Origin: Clostridiales bacterium
GTDB lineage: Bacteria > Bacillota > Clostridia > Oscillospirales > Butyricicoccaceae
NCBI GenBank assembly: GCA_019421385.1
Contig: JAHZFK010000002.1
Coordinates: 93,560-109,887, forward strand
Direction of reading: 5' to 3'
DNA length: 16,328 bases
Position numbers and translations under genes: made by a program
In this document: positions 7,048-14,174 of the stretch, piece by piece
Position numbering within the stretch: position 1 is the first letter of the stretch
Layout: every line of letters starts with the position of its first letter
The notes under the pieces: generated by a model
Database searches by the model: none
The model's input: the letters and a program-made list of their open reading frames with translations, nothing else
What the model was told of the DNA's origin: nothing

Positions 7048-8553
7048 TTATTCGCCCGCATGTTTGATGCCGAGGATATCAAGCTCCTTCTGGGTCAGGC
7101 CAAGCCCGCGCAGCATCAGTCGGTTGCCGCGCAGCGCTTCGATCGAGTTGATGCCCATGCCGCCCATCATTTCTTTCAGTTCGTGATCCCATGCGGTGAC
7201 CAGATTGATCAGGCGCTGTGAGCCGATATCTGGATTGAGGCGCTTGACCAGCTCGGGACGCTGGGTCGCAATGCCCCAGTTGCACTTGCCGGTCTGGCAG
7301 GAGCGGCACAAGTGGCAGCCCAGTGCGAGCAGGGCGGAGGTGGCGATGTAGCAGGCGTCCGCGCCGAGCGCGATGGCTTTCAAAAGGTCGGCTGAGTTGC
7401 GGATCGAACCGCCGACGACCACGGAAACCTGATCGCGGATGCCCTCGTCGCGCAGCCGCTGGTCGACCGCGGCAAGTGCCAACTCGATCGGGATGCCGAC
7501 GTTGTCGCGGATGCGGGTCGGTGCTGCGCCCGTGCCGCCGCGGTAGCCGTCGATGCAGATCACGTCCGCGCCCGAGCGGGCAACACCCGAAGCGATGGCG
7601 GCGACGTTATGTACTGCCGCAATCTTGACCATGACCGGCTTTTTGTACTCGGTCGCTTCCTTGAGCGAGAATACCAGCTGCCGCAGATCTTCGATCGAAT
7701 AGATATCGTGGTGCGGAGCGGGGGAGATGGCGTCCGTGCCTTCCGGAATCATGCGGGTCTTGGAAATATCCGGGCCGACCTTGTGACCGGGCAGATGGCC
7801 GCCGATGCCGGGCTTTGCACCCTGTCCCATCTTGATTTCAATGGCTGCGCCCGCTTCCAGATAGTCTTTATGTACGCCGAACCGGCCGGACGCGACCTGC
7901 ACGATGGTGTGCGGGCCGTACTGATAGAAGTCCTGATGCAGACCGCCCTCGCCGGTGTTGTAGTAGGTGCCAAGCGCGCAGGCGGCGCGGGCGAGCGATT
8001 CGTGCGCATTGTAAGAGATCGAACCATAGCTCATCGCGGAGAACATGACCGGTACGTTCAGCTCGAGCTGCGGGGACAGATTGGGAACCAGACGGCCGTT
8101 TTCGTCGCGCTCGATCTTGCCCGGCTTCTTACCGAGGAAGGTTTTGGTTTCCATCGGTTCGCGGAGCGGGTCGATCGAGGGGTTGGTGACCTGTGAAGCG
8201 TTGATGAGGATTTTATCCCAGTAAATGGGATATGGCTCGGGGTTGCCCATCGAGGACAACAGCACGCCGCCCGAACCCGCCTGCCGGTAAACCTCAGAAA
8301 TGGCTTTGCCCGTCCAGTTGGCGTTTTCCTTAAAGGTGTGGTCGGTTTTGACGATTTTCAGCGCGCGCGTCGGGCAGAGCGAGACGCACCGGTGGCAGTT
8401 GACGCATTTCGACTCATCCACCATCATCTTTTCAAATTCCGGATCGTAAAAATGTACTTCGTTGGCGCACTGCCGCTCGCAGGCGCGGCAGGCGATGCAG
8501 CGGTCGTAATTGCGCACGACCTCATACTGCGGATACAGAAAATCAATCGCCAT
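7048..8553 (-). CDS. glutamate synthase FMN/Fe-S core subunit with N-terminal ferredoxin domain
   Basis: A 501-residue catalytic subunit. Residues 10-70 are a two-cluster ferredoxin domain (Cys19/22/25/29 and Cys50/53/56/60). From about 90 on is the FMN-binding glutamate synthase barrel with SAMSYGSISYNAHESLARAA, NTGEGGLHQD, QGAKPGIGGHLPG, ISPAPHHDIYSIEDL, DGYRGGTGAAPT and GGSIRNSADLLKAIALGADA. A cysteine cluster follows (CHLCRSCQTGKCNWG, about 413-427), at the place of the [3Fe-4S] ligands of larger glutamate synthases. It reduces 2-iminoglutarate, formed from 2-oxoglutarate and channelled ammonia, to glutamate. The ATG overlaps the amidotransferase stop by one base (TAATG), preceded by GGAGGAG inside that gene. 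It is equivalent to the middle part of the fused GltB protein and is secure. Confidence 0.96.
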   Translation of the reverse strand: MAIDFLYPQYEVVRNYDRCIACRACERQCANEVHFYDPEFEKMMVDESKCVNCHRCVSLCPTRALKIVKTDHTFKENANWTGKAISEVYRQAGSGGVLLSSMGNPEPYPIYWDKILINASQVTNPSIDPLREPMETKTFLGKKPGKIERDENGRLVPNLSPQLELNVPVMFSAMSYGSISYNAHESLARAACALGTYYNTGEGGLHQDFYQYGPHTIVQVASGRFGVHKDYLEAGAAIEIKMGQGAKPGIGGHLPGHKVGPDISKTRMIPEGTDAISPAPHHDIYSIEDLRQLVFSLKEATEYKKPVMVKIAAVHNVAAIASGVARSGADVICIDGYRGGTGAAPTRIRDNVGIPIELALAAVDQRLRDEGIRDQVSVVVGGSIRNSADLLKAIALGADACYIATSALLALGCHLCRSCQTGKCNWGIATQRPELVKRLNPDIGSQRLINLVTAWDHELKEMMGGMGINSIEALRGNRLMLRGLGLTQKELDILGIKHAGE

Positions 8554-9650
8554 TACTGCTCTCCTCCTTCATTCAAACGAACGATGACCGCCTCGCCGCC
8601 GCGCGGCGCCCAGATGCGGTCCAGCTCGGGCGCGATCACACGCACCGCACATTCTTCGGACGCAATATAAACTGTCTCGTCCTTTTCGCCGACCACCATG
8701 CTGCGCAGCTTGAGGCGGTCGTTGAGCGCCATCAGGCCGCCCTCAAATCCGACAAGAATAGAGAACGGGCCGGTGACCATCAGAGAGGCGAAGGCGTTGC
8801 GCAGATAGGTGAGCCGTTCGCGCTCGGCGGGTTCCTGCTTTTCAATGGTAGACCAGAACGGCGCAGCAATGACGCGGCTGATCTCTTCCAGGGTCAGACC
8901 GAGCTTGCGGCCAAGATAATCAACGATGTAGGTGATGACCTCGGTATCGGTCAGCAGGTCGCAGGAATAGCCGAACATTTCAATGAAGCGGCGGTTTGCG
9001 TCGTAGGAGGAAATCTCGCCGTTGTGTACCACCGTGGTGTCCAGCAGCGCGAACGGATGCGCGCCGCCCCACCAGCCGGGGGTGTTGGTGGGGTAGCGGC
9101 CGTGACAAGTCCACGAATAGGCTTCGTATTCCTCCAAGCGATAGTATTCGCCAACGTCTTCCGGGAAGCCGGAGGCCTTGAACACACCCATGTTCTTGCC
9201 CGAAGAGAAGATGTAGGCGCCGTCCAGTGTATGGTTGATGCGGATGACAAAACGAGCGACGAATTCACGCTCATCCAACTGGCTGGAGGCCAGTTTGGTG
9301 TGCAGCGGGGTAACGAAGTACCGCCAGATCATCGGCTCGTCGGTGATGCGGGGGTGGCGGCGCGTCGGGATCTTAGAGAGGTTTACGATATCGAAGTGCC
9401 GCTCGAACTCCTTTTCGCATTCGTCCTTTGCGTTCTGTGTATCATAGAATACATGGAACGCATAGAAGTCGGCGTACTCGGGATAAATGCCGTAACCGGC
9501 GAAGCCGCCGCCCAGACCGTTGGAACGGTCGTGCATGGTGCGGATGGAGTCGATGATGCGCGTACCGTTTTCGCGCGTGCCGTCCTTATGGAAGATGCCG
9601 GAGATCGCGCAGCCCGCCGGAATGCGGATTTTGCCTTCTTTTTGCAACAT
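8553..9650 (-). CDS. glutamate synthase class II glutamine amidotransferase subunit
   Basis: A 365-residue separate version of the N-terminal GltB domain, which hydrolyses glutamine to glutamate and ammonia for the synthase core. The start at ATG 9650 is chosen because AAAGGAGGAAGCACC precedes it; the open frame upstream runs through a terminator and is not coding. Residue 14 is the cysteine of GCAISGIFHKDG, so a 13-residue propeptide is probably removed to expose the N-terminal catalytic Cys, as in other enzymes of this class. Further family motifs are GRYPTNTPGWWGGAHPFALLDTTVVHNGEISSY (glutamine pocket) and TDTEVITYIVDYLG. It is the first gene of the seven-gene nitrogen operon. A 180-base leader with promoter, hexaloop hairpin and terminator precedes it. 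Confidence 0.94.
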   Translation of the reverse strand: MLQKEGKIRIPAGCAISGIFHKDGTRENGTRIIDSIRTMHDRSNGLGGGFAGYGIYPEYADFYAFHVFYDTQNAKDECEKEFERHFDIVNLSKIPTRRHPRITDEPMIWRYFVTPLHTKLASSQLDEREFVARFVIRINHTLDGAYIFSSGKNMGVFKASGFPEDVGEYYRLEEYEAYSWTCHGRYPTNTPGWWGGAHPFALLDTTVVHNGEISSYDANRRFIEMFGYSCDLLTDTEVITYIVDYLGRKLGLTLEEISRVIAAPFWSTIEKQEPAERERLTYLRNAFASLMVTGPFSILVGFEGGLMALNDRLKLRSMVVGEKDETVYIASEECAVRVIAPELDRIWAPRGGEAVIVRLNEGGEQ

Positions 9651-9760
9651 GGTGCTTCCTCCTTTATATAAACGCGTTGCAGGGCGTTCCCTCTGCGGGG
9701 AAGCCGGCCGCCGGGCATACGTTTGCAAGCGGGATGCGTCGCCGGGCGGGGAATAGATAT

Positions 9761-9820
9761 AAAAAAAGACGCCCGCCAGAGCCGGGGATCTTTTTCCGAT
9801 CCTCGGCTCTGGCGGACGCC
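9761..9820 (-). terminator. leader terminator of the glutamate synthase operon
   Basis: On the minus strand a 23-position stem (arms 9820-9798 and 9790-9768; 20 Watson-Crick pairs, two G-U and one A-C mismatch) closes a seven-base loop GGAAAAA and is followed by seven T. It lies between the predicted start point (about 9829) and the first gene (9650), so it must be overcome for the operon to be expressed. Its 5' arm begins with GGCGTCCG, which is also the 3' half of the hexaloop hairpin at 9828-9813. The two structures exclude each other, the classic layout of an antitermination switch. The remaining leader (9760-9651) holds only the ribosome site that I can recognise. Confidence 0.9.
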
Positions 9821-9828
9821 TTTGTCCG
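9813..9828 (-). promoter_or_regulatory. ANTAR-type antiterminator hairpin, glutamate synthase leader
   Basis: Minus strand CGGAC-AAAGGC-GTCCG: a 5-bp stem closing a six-base loop with A at position 1 and G at position 4, which is the ANTAR recognition rule. The last three loop bases and the 3' stem form the start of the terminator's 5' arm. The same AAAGGC loop occurs in the glnN leader. It sits within a few bases of the predicted transcript start. I see no reliable second hexaloop hairpin upstream. Confidence 0.75.
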
Positions 9829-9835
9829 TGCATCT

Positions 9836-9865
9836 ATTCTATTACAGTATAGGCGACAGCGTCAA
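9836..9865 (-). promoter_or_regulatory. sigma-A promoter of the glutamate synthase-glnA-ANTAR operon
   Basis: Minus strand TTGACG (9865-9860), an 18-base spacer, then TAGAAT (9841-9836). The start point would be near 9829. An A/T-rich stretch at 9888-9905 lies at UP-element distance. An overlapping TATACT (9851-9846) is an alternative -10, but it has no good -35 partner. Confidence 0.65.
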
Positions 9866-9989
9866 GCGGGAAAACAGTGGAAACCATCAATTTTTTACAA
9901 TTTGCATAGAATGGCCGCGATCTCTTCCGTAGGTTTTCAGAAGGTTGCATCAAATCATCCGTTTGGGTGAAAAAGAATGCCCGGAGACC
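9866..9989. other. gap between the two divergent nitrogen promoters
   Basis: About 124 bases lie between the two -35 elements. I see an A/T-rich block (9888-9905) and no clear inverted repeat or known operator, and no small coding frame with a ribosome site. Both promoters are near consensus, which fits control mainly by termination in the leaders and not by an activator here. Confidence 0.5.
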
Positions 9990-10018
9990 TTGACAAAGAA
10001 AGGCCAGCCCGCTATAAT
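9990..10018 (+). promoter_or_regulatory. perfect-consensus sigma-A promoter of glnN
   Basis: TTGACA (9990-9995), exactly 17 bases, TATAAT (10013-10018). Both hexamers match the consensus fully, so initiation should be strong and near 10025. Such a promoter in front of a tightly controlled nitrogen gene makes sense if the terminator just downstream is the control point. Confidence 0.93.
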
Positions 10019-10029
10019 GCAAGGTGTTA

Positions 10030-10045
10030 ACAGCAAAGGCGCTGT
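10030..10045 (+). promoter_or_regulatory. ANTAR-type antiterminator hairpin, glnN leader
   Basis: ACAGC-AAAGGC-GCTGT: a 5-bp stem with six-base loop, A at position 1 and G at position 4. The loop is identical to that in the glutamate synthase leader although the stems differ in sequence, which argues for selection on the loop. Bases 10038-10045 are also the 5' arm of the terminator, so hairpin and terminator are alternatives. It starts about five bases after the predicted start point, leaving no room for an upstream partner hairpin. Confidence 0.8.
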
Positions 10046-10075
10046 GGGAACACGACCCGCAGCGCCTGTTTTGTT
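10038..10075 (+). terminator. leader terminator upstream of glnN
   Basis: An 11-bp stem (10038-10048 with 10056-10066, one G-U) closes the loop AACACGA and is followed by TGTTTTGTT. It stands between the consensus promoter and glnN, 51 bases before the ATG, and shares its 5' arm with the hexaloop hairpin. This is a regulated attenuator, not the end of a gene. Confidence 0.88.
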
Positions 10076-10125
10076 ATATTCCATTCGTTGGGTAACAAAA
10101 TTCACATATAAAGGAGCGAACATTC

Positions 10126-12213
10126 ATGATGACAGCAAAGAATGTCCCCGAGCTGTTCGGCAGCATGGTCTTTAACGAGACCGTCATGAAGGAACGTCTG
10201 CCCAAGGACGTTTACAGAAAGCTGAAGAAAACCATGCGAGAGGGTACGGCAATCGACGCGGACGTCGCTGCGGTTGTAGCGACCGCCATGAAGGATTGGG
10301 CGGTTTCCAAGGGAGCGACCCATTACACCCATTGGTTCCAGCCGATGACCGGTGTAACGGCGGAAAAGCACGACTCCTTCATCTCGCCCACCGATGACGG
10401 CAGCGTTATGATGGAGTTTTCCGGCAAGGAACTGATCAAGGGTGAGCCGGATGCGTCCTCGTTCCCGTCCGGCGGTCTGCGCGCTACCTTTGAGGCGCGC
10501 GGCTACACTGCATGGGACCCGACCAGCTATGCGTTCGTCAAGGACGGTTCGCTCTATATTCCGACTGCGTTCTGCTCTTACACCGGCGAAATCCTCGACA
10601 AAAAGACCCCGCTGCTTCGCTCGATGGAAGCGATCAGCGTGCAGGCCTGCCGTGTGCTCAAGCTGTTCGGCAAGGACGTGCGCCATGTTACCACGACCGT
10701 CGGCCCGGAGCAGGAATACTTCCTCATTGAAAAGAAGGATTACGCGCAGCGCAAGGATCTGATCTTCACCGGCCGCACGCTGTTCGGCGCCAAGCCCCCC
10801 AAGGGACAGGAGATGGAGGATCACTACTTCGGCTCTATCCGTCCGCGCGTGGCTGCGTTCATGCAGGAGCTGGATGAGGAACTGTGGAAACTCGGCATCT
10901 TTGCCAAGACCAAGCACAATGAGGTTGCCCCGGCGCAGCACGAAATGGCGCCGGTGTTCACCACCACTAATATTGCCACCGACCACAACCAGCTGACCAT
11001 GGAGGTTATGAAGCGCGTTGCGCAGAAGCACGGCTTTATCTGCCTGATGCATGAAAAACCGTTCGACGGCGTCAACGGTTCCGGCAAGCACAATAACTGG
11101 TCGATTTCGACCGATGAGGGTGAGAACCTGCTCGAGCCGGGCAAGACCCCGAGCGAAAATGCGCAGTTCCTGCTGTTCCTGACGGCGGTCATCAAGGCAG
11201 TGGACGAATATCAGGATCTGCTGCGTATCTCGGTCGCTTCTGCGGGCAACGACCATCGTCTGGGCGCAAACGAAGCGCCTCCGGCTATCGTGTCTATGTT
11301 CATCGGAGATGAATTGCAGGCCATCCTCGACGCGATCGAGTCCGGTGAGGATTACACCGATATGGCAAAGACCAAAATGGATCTGGGCGTGTCTGCCCTG
11401 CCGGATATCCCGAAGGACACCACTGACCGCAACCGTACTTCGCCTTTTGCCTTCACCGGCAATAAGTTTGAGTTCCGTATGCTGGGTTCTGCGATCAACA
11501 TTGCATGTCCCAACATCATGATTAACACGGCGGTTGCCGAAGAACTTCGCCTGTTCGCGGACGAACTGGAGAAGGCGGACGACTTCAAGACTGCACTGAT
11601 CGCGCTCATCAAGCGCGAAATCAAGGCACACAAGCGTATCATCTTCAACGGCAATGGTTATGACGATGCATGGGTGGCCGAGGCAGAGGCGCGCGGCCTG
11701 CACAACCTCAAGTCTACGGTCGATGCGCTGCCGCACTATACGGATGAAGCGAATGTAGAACTGTTCACCCGTCATGGCGTTTACAGCCGCGTGGAGATGG
11801 AGTCTCGTGAGGAAGCACTGCTGGAAGAATACTACAAGACGCTGCACATCGAAGCGCTGACCATGAGCGATATGGTGCGCGAGGAGATTTTGCCGGCTTG
11901 CGTGGCATATCAGAGCGATCTGGCAAAGACGGTCAAGAATAAGAAGGAAGCCGGCATTGCGGGCGGCATGGAAGCTGATCTGCTGGGCCGTGTATCCGCG
12001 CTGACCGAAGAACTGTACACCAAGGGTCTTGCACTGGATGCGGCGGTGGCAGCAGCACCTGCAGCGGATGCAGAGACGGTCGCTAACTACTATCACGATA
12101 CGATTCTGCCCGCGATGGATGCAGTCCGTGCACCGGCCGATCAGCTGGAAATGCTGGTGGGCAAGAAGTACTGGCCGTTCCCGACCTATTCCGACATCCT
12201 GTTCTACGTATAA
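10126..12213 (+). CDS. glnN: glutamine synthetase type III
   Basis: A 695-residue enzyme of the long GSIII class found in anaerobes such as Bacteroides and clostridia; it makes glutamine from glutamate, ammonia and ATP. It shows THYTHWFQPMTGVTAEKHDSF (about 66-86), GPEQEYFLIEKKDY with metal-binding glutamates (about 193-206), EVAPAQHEMAPVF, FDGVNGSGKHNNWS (ATP site) and RNRTSPFAFTGNKFEFRMLGS. The length is typical for the class. The first ATG is nine bases after AAGGAG (10111-10116); a second ATG follows at once. It has its own perfect promoter and a leader antitermination switch, and is divergent from the glutamate synthase operon that encodes a second, shorter glutamine synthetase. amt-PII follows after 104 bases containing another hairpin-terminator switch. 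Confidence 0.97.
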   Translation: MMTAKNVPELFGSMVFNETVMKERLPKDVYRKLKKTMREGTAIDADVAAVVATAMKDWAVSKGATHYTHWFQPMTGVTAEKHDSFISPTDDGSVMMEFSGKELIKGEPDASSFPSGGLRATFEARGYTAWDPTSYAFVKDGSLYIPTAFCSYTGEILDKKTPLLRSMEAISVQACRVLKLFGKDVRHVTTTVGPEQEYFLIEKKDYAQRKDLIFTGRTLFGAKPPKGQEMEDHYFGSIRPRVAAFMQELDEELWKLGIFAKTKHNEVAPAQHEMAPVFTTTNIATDHNQLTMEVMKRVAQKHGFICLMHEKPFDGVNGSGKHNNWSISTDEGENLLEPGKTPSENAQFLLFLTAVIKAVDEYQDLLRISVASAGNDHRLGANEAPPAIVSMFIGDELQAILDAIESGEDYTDMAKTKMDLGVSALPDIPKDTTDRNRTSPFAFTGNKFEFRMLGSAINIACPNIMINTAVAEELRLFADELEKADDFKTALIALIKREIKAHKRIIFNGNGYDDAWVAEAEARGLHNLKSTVDALPHYTDEANVELFTRHGVYSRVEMESREEALLEEYYKTLHIEALTMSDMVREEILPACVAYQSDLAKTVKNKKEAGIAGGMEADLLGRVSALTEELYTKGLALDAAVAAAPAADAETVANYYHDTILPAMDAVRAPADQLEMLVGKKYWPFPTYSDILFYV

Positions 12214-12235
12214 AATACGTATTTTCATCATCATT

Positions 12236-12253
12236 GTACACAATGGCGTGTGT
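12236..12253 (+). promoter_or_regulatory. ANTAR-type antiterminator hairpin between glnN and amt
   Basis: The core stem ACAC/GTGT (12238-12241 with 12248-12251) closes the six-base loop AATGGC, again with A1 and G4 and ending GGC like the other two sites. Two G-U pairs can extend the stem to six. The loop plus 3' stem (12242-12251) is exactly the outer 5' arm of the following terminator. The stem is weaker than in the other two leaders. Confidence 0.68.
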
Positions 12254-12303
12254 TTCCTGTTCGCCCGAAAGGGCGGCAGGGGATACACGCCATTTTAATT
12301 TTT
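12242..12303 (+). terminator. leader/intergenic terminator upstream of amt-PII
   Basis: An outer 10-bp stem (12242-12251 with 12285-12294) continues through a G-U rich middle into CGCCC-GAAA-GGGCG (12262-12275), followed by TTTTAATTTTT. It ends about 14 bases before the amt ATG and next to its ribosome site. It would block readthrough from glnN into amt unless the overlapping hexaloop hairpin forms. A weak -10-like TATAAAAT at 12209-12216 lacks a good -35, so readthrough from glnN is the more likely source of amt transcription. Confidence 0.85.
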
Positions 12304-12317
12304 AGGGGGTTTTATCA

Positions 12318-14048
12318 ATGGATTTCAATGCACTTGCGACTTCGATGGACGTCGGTTGGACACTGATCGCCGCAGCGCTCGTATTTTTCATGCAGGCGGG
12401 CTTTGCAATGGTGGAAACCGGCTTTACCCGTGCGAAAAATGCGGGCAACATCATCATGAAGAACCTGATGGATTTCAGCCTTGGCACGCCGATCTTCTGG
12501 CTGGTGGGCTTCGGCATTATGTTCGGTTCGATGAACGGCCTGTTCGGCGGTTTTGATTTCTTCGCGGACGGCGTTGTCGGCGAAAGCTATAACTGGACGA
12601 CGCTCATTTTCCAGACTGTGTTCTGCGCAACGGCGGCGACGATCGTTTCCGGTTCGATGGCGGAGCGCACCAAGTTCTCGGCCTACTGCATTTATTCCAT
12701 GGTCATTTCTGCGATTGTTTATCCGATCTCGGGTCACTGGATCTGGGGCGGCGGCTGGCTGGCTGATCTGGGCTTCCATGATTTCGCGGGTTCTACAGCG
12801 GTACACATGGTTGGTGGTGTTGCGGCGCTCATTGGCGCGGCAATCCTCGGGCCCCGCATCGGCAAGTACACCAAGGACGGCAAAGCGCGCGCGATTCCCG
12901 GCCATTCGCTGACGCTGGGCGCGCTCGGCGTATTCATCCTATGGTTCTGCTGGTTTGGATTTAACGGCGGCTCGACCGTTGCCCTGTCCGGCGAGGGTGC
13001 AGAGGTGGCGGCCCGCGTCTTTGTGACCACCAACATGGCGGCAGCGGTCGCAACTGTGACAGTCATGTGTATCACTTGGATTCGCTATAAGAAGCCGGAT
13101 GTTTCCATGACGCTCAATGGTTCGCTCGCCGGTTTGGTTGCCATCACGGCGGGATGCGATACAGTAACGCCCTTTGGCGCAGCGGTCATCGGCATCATTG
13201 CGGGCTTTGTCGTGGTATTCGGTATTGAATTTGTCGATCAGAAGCTCAAGGTAGACGATCCGGTCGGCGCGGTTGGCGTGCATGGTCTGTGCGGTGCAAC
13301 CGGCACACTGATGGTTGGCCTGTTCGGTTACTATGCCTACGGCAGCACCGAGATTGCACCGGTCGGCCTGTTTTATGGCGGCGGCGTGCATACACTGGCC
13401 ATTCAGGCGCTTGGCATGGTAGCGGTCATTGCATGGGTCACGGTGACGATGACTATTGTATTCCAGATCATCAAGCACACCATCGGGCTTCGTGTCACCG
13501 AAGCGGAAGAAATCATGGGCCTTGATAAGCCGGAGCACGGCCTGTCCTCGGCGTATGCGGACTTTATGCCGGTCGTTCCCAATGTGCTGGGCACCAAGGC
13601 GGCGGAGAAGGCGGCATCCATGTTGGACACCATTCCGGTTGCGGTGGAGAAGGCAGTGCCGGTCACCAAGGTGACCACCGAGGGTGGCGAGCACAAGCTG
13701 ACCAAAATCGTGATCGTTACCAAGCAGTCCAAGTTTGAAGTGCTCAAGGAAGCGCTGGGCGCGATCGGCGTATCCGGTATGACGGTGACCAACGTCATCG
13801 GCTGCGGCATCCAGAAGGGTGCGGCGGAGTATTACCGCGGCGCAGAGGTAGATATGACGCTGCTGCCTAAGATCAAGATGGAAGTCGTTGTGTCCAAGGT
13901 ACCGGTGGAAACCGTGGTGGAGACGGTCAAGAAGGTGCTGTATACGGGTCACATCGGTGATGGCAAGATCTTTGTTTACGATGTGGAGAATGTCATCAAG
14001 GTGCGCACGGGTGCAGAAGGCTTCGATGCCTTGCAGGATGACGAATAA
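12318..14048 (+). CDS. ammonium transporter fused to a C-terminal PII signalling domain
   Basis: A 576-residue membrane protein. Residues 1-415 are an Amt channel: about eleven hydrophobic segments, AGFAMVETGFTRAKNAGNIIMKN, DFAGSTAVHMVGG (signature, His163) and VGVHGLCG (His322), the twin pore histidines. After a linker (about 416-460), residues 461-572 form a full GlnB/GlnK domain: TKIVIVTKQSKFEVLKEAL, GIQKGAAEYYRGAE (T-loop), LPKIK and YTGHIGDGKIF (ATP loop). The Gln39 and Lys58 equivalents that bind 2-oxoglutarate are kept. The uridylylated Tyr51 is Val511, so that modification is impossible. PII proteins normally plug Amt reversibly; here the plug is tethered, giving direct gating by ATP/ADP and 2-oxoglutarate. 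The ATG is eight bases after AGGGGG. It follows glnN and is guarded by its own antitermination switch. I leave the symbol empty because it combines amt and glnK. Confidence 0.96.
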   Translation: MDFNALATSMDVGWTLIAAALVFFMQAGFAMVETGFTRAKNAGNIIMKNLMDFSLGTPIFWLVGFGIMFGSMNGLFGGFDFFADGVVGESYNWTTLIFQTVFCATAATIVSGSMAERTKFSAYCIYSMVISAIVYPISGHWIWGGGWLADLGFHDFAGSTAVHMVGGVAALIGAAILGPRIGKYTKDGKARAIPGHSLTLGALGVFILWFCWFGFNGGSTVALSGEGAEVAARVFVTTNMAAAVATVTVMCITWIRYKKPDVSMTLNGSLAGLVAITAGCDTVTPFGAAVIGIIAGFVVVFGIEFVDQKLKVDDPVGAVGVHGLCGATGTLMVGLFGYYAYGSTEIAPVGLFYGGGVHTLAIQALGMVAVIAWVTVTMTIVFQIIKHTIGLRVTEAEEIMGLDKPEHGLSSAYADFMPVVPNVLGTKAAEKAASMLDTIPVAVEKAVPVTKVTTEGGEHKLTKIVIVTKQSKFEVLKEALGAIGVSGMTVTNVIGCGIQKGAAEYYRGAEVDMTLLPKIKMEVVVSKVPVETVVETVKKVLYTGHIGDGKIFVYDVENVIKVRTGAEGFDALQDDE

Positions 14049-14083
14049 GTGTTACACCGATTGACAAGACGAGATCATAGCAG

Positions 14084-14111
14084 AAAAGCCGCCCTTTGAG
14101 GCGGCTTTTTT
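14084..14111 (+). terminator. terminator of glnN-amt
   Basis: A perfect 10-bp stem AAAAGCCGCC / GGCGGCTTTT around a six-base loop CTTTGA, then two more T. It begins 36 bases after the amt stop. The loop starts with C, so this is an ordinary terminator and not another ANTAR site. Confidence 0.93.
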
Positions 14112-14174
14112 CTGGAATGCGACAAAAAATACGGTCGGATTTGGGTGAAAAATGAGGGGATAGGGATGTGGTAA

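Noticed and set aside
9651..9833. N-terminal extension of the amidotransferase frame to 9833
   Set aside because: It runs through the leader terminator and has no ribosome site, while ATG 9650 has a strong one and gives the expected propeptide length.
9841..9854. Minus strand CTAT-ACTGTA-ATAG, a hexaloop hairpin with A1 and G4, placed like the first hairpin of a two-hairpin ANTAR target
   Set aside because: It lies between the predicted -35 and -10 and partly in the -10, so it would not be transcribed from that promoter. The stem is only four A/T-rich pairs. No equivalent is present in the glnN or amt leaders. It should be revisited if the start is mapped upstream.
12206..12223. Palindromic TACGTATAAAATACGTA just at the glnN stop, considered as a partner hairpin for the amt site or as an operator
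   Set aside because: The loop is three to five bases and does not fit A1/G4; no repeat of it occurs elsewhere in the window. It may simply be an A/T-rich stop region.
10102..12288. Long open frame of over 700 codons on the minus strand opposite glnN
   Set aside because: It is an antisense shadow produced by codon bias of the GC-rich glnN gene; it has no ribosome site and its product is rich in His, Arg and Gln with no family features.
14061..14066. TTGACA after amt as a promoter for the cysteine-rich gene
   Set aside because: No -10 occurs at 16-18 bases; that position is taken by the amt terminator stem.
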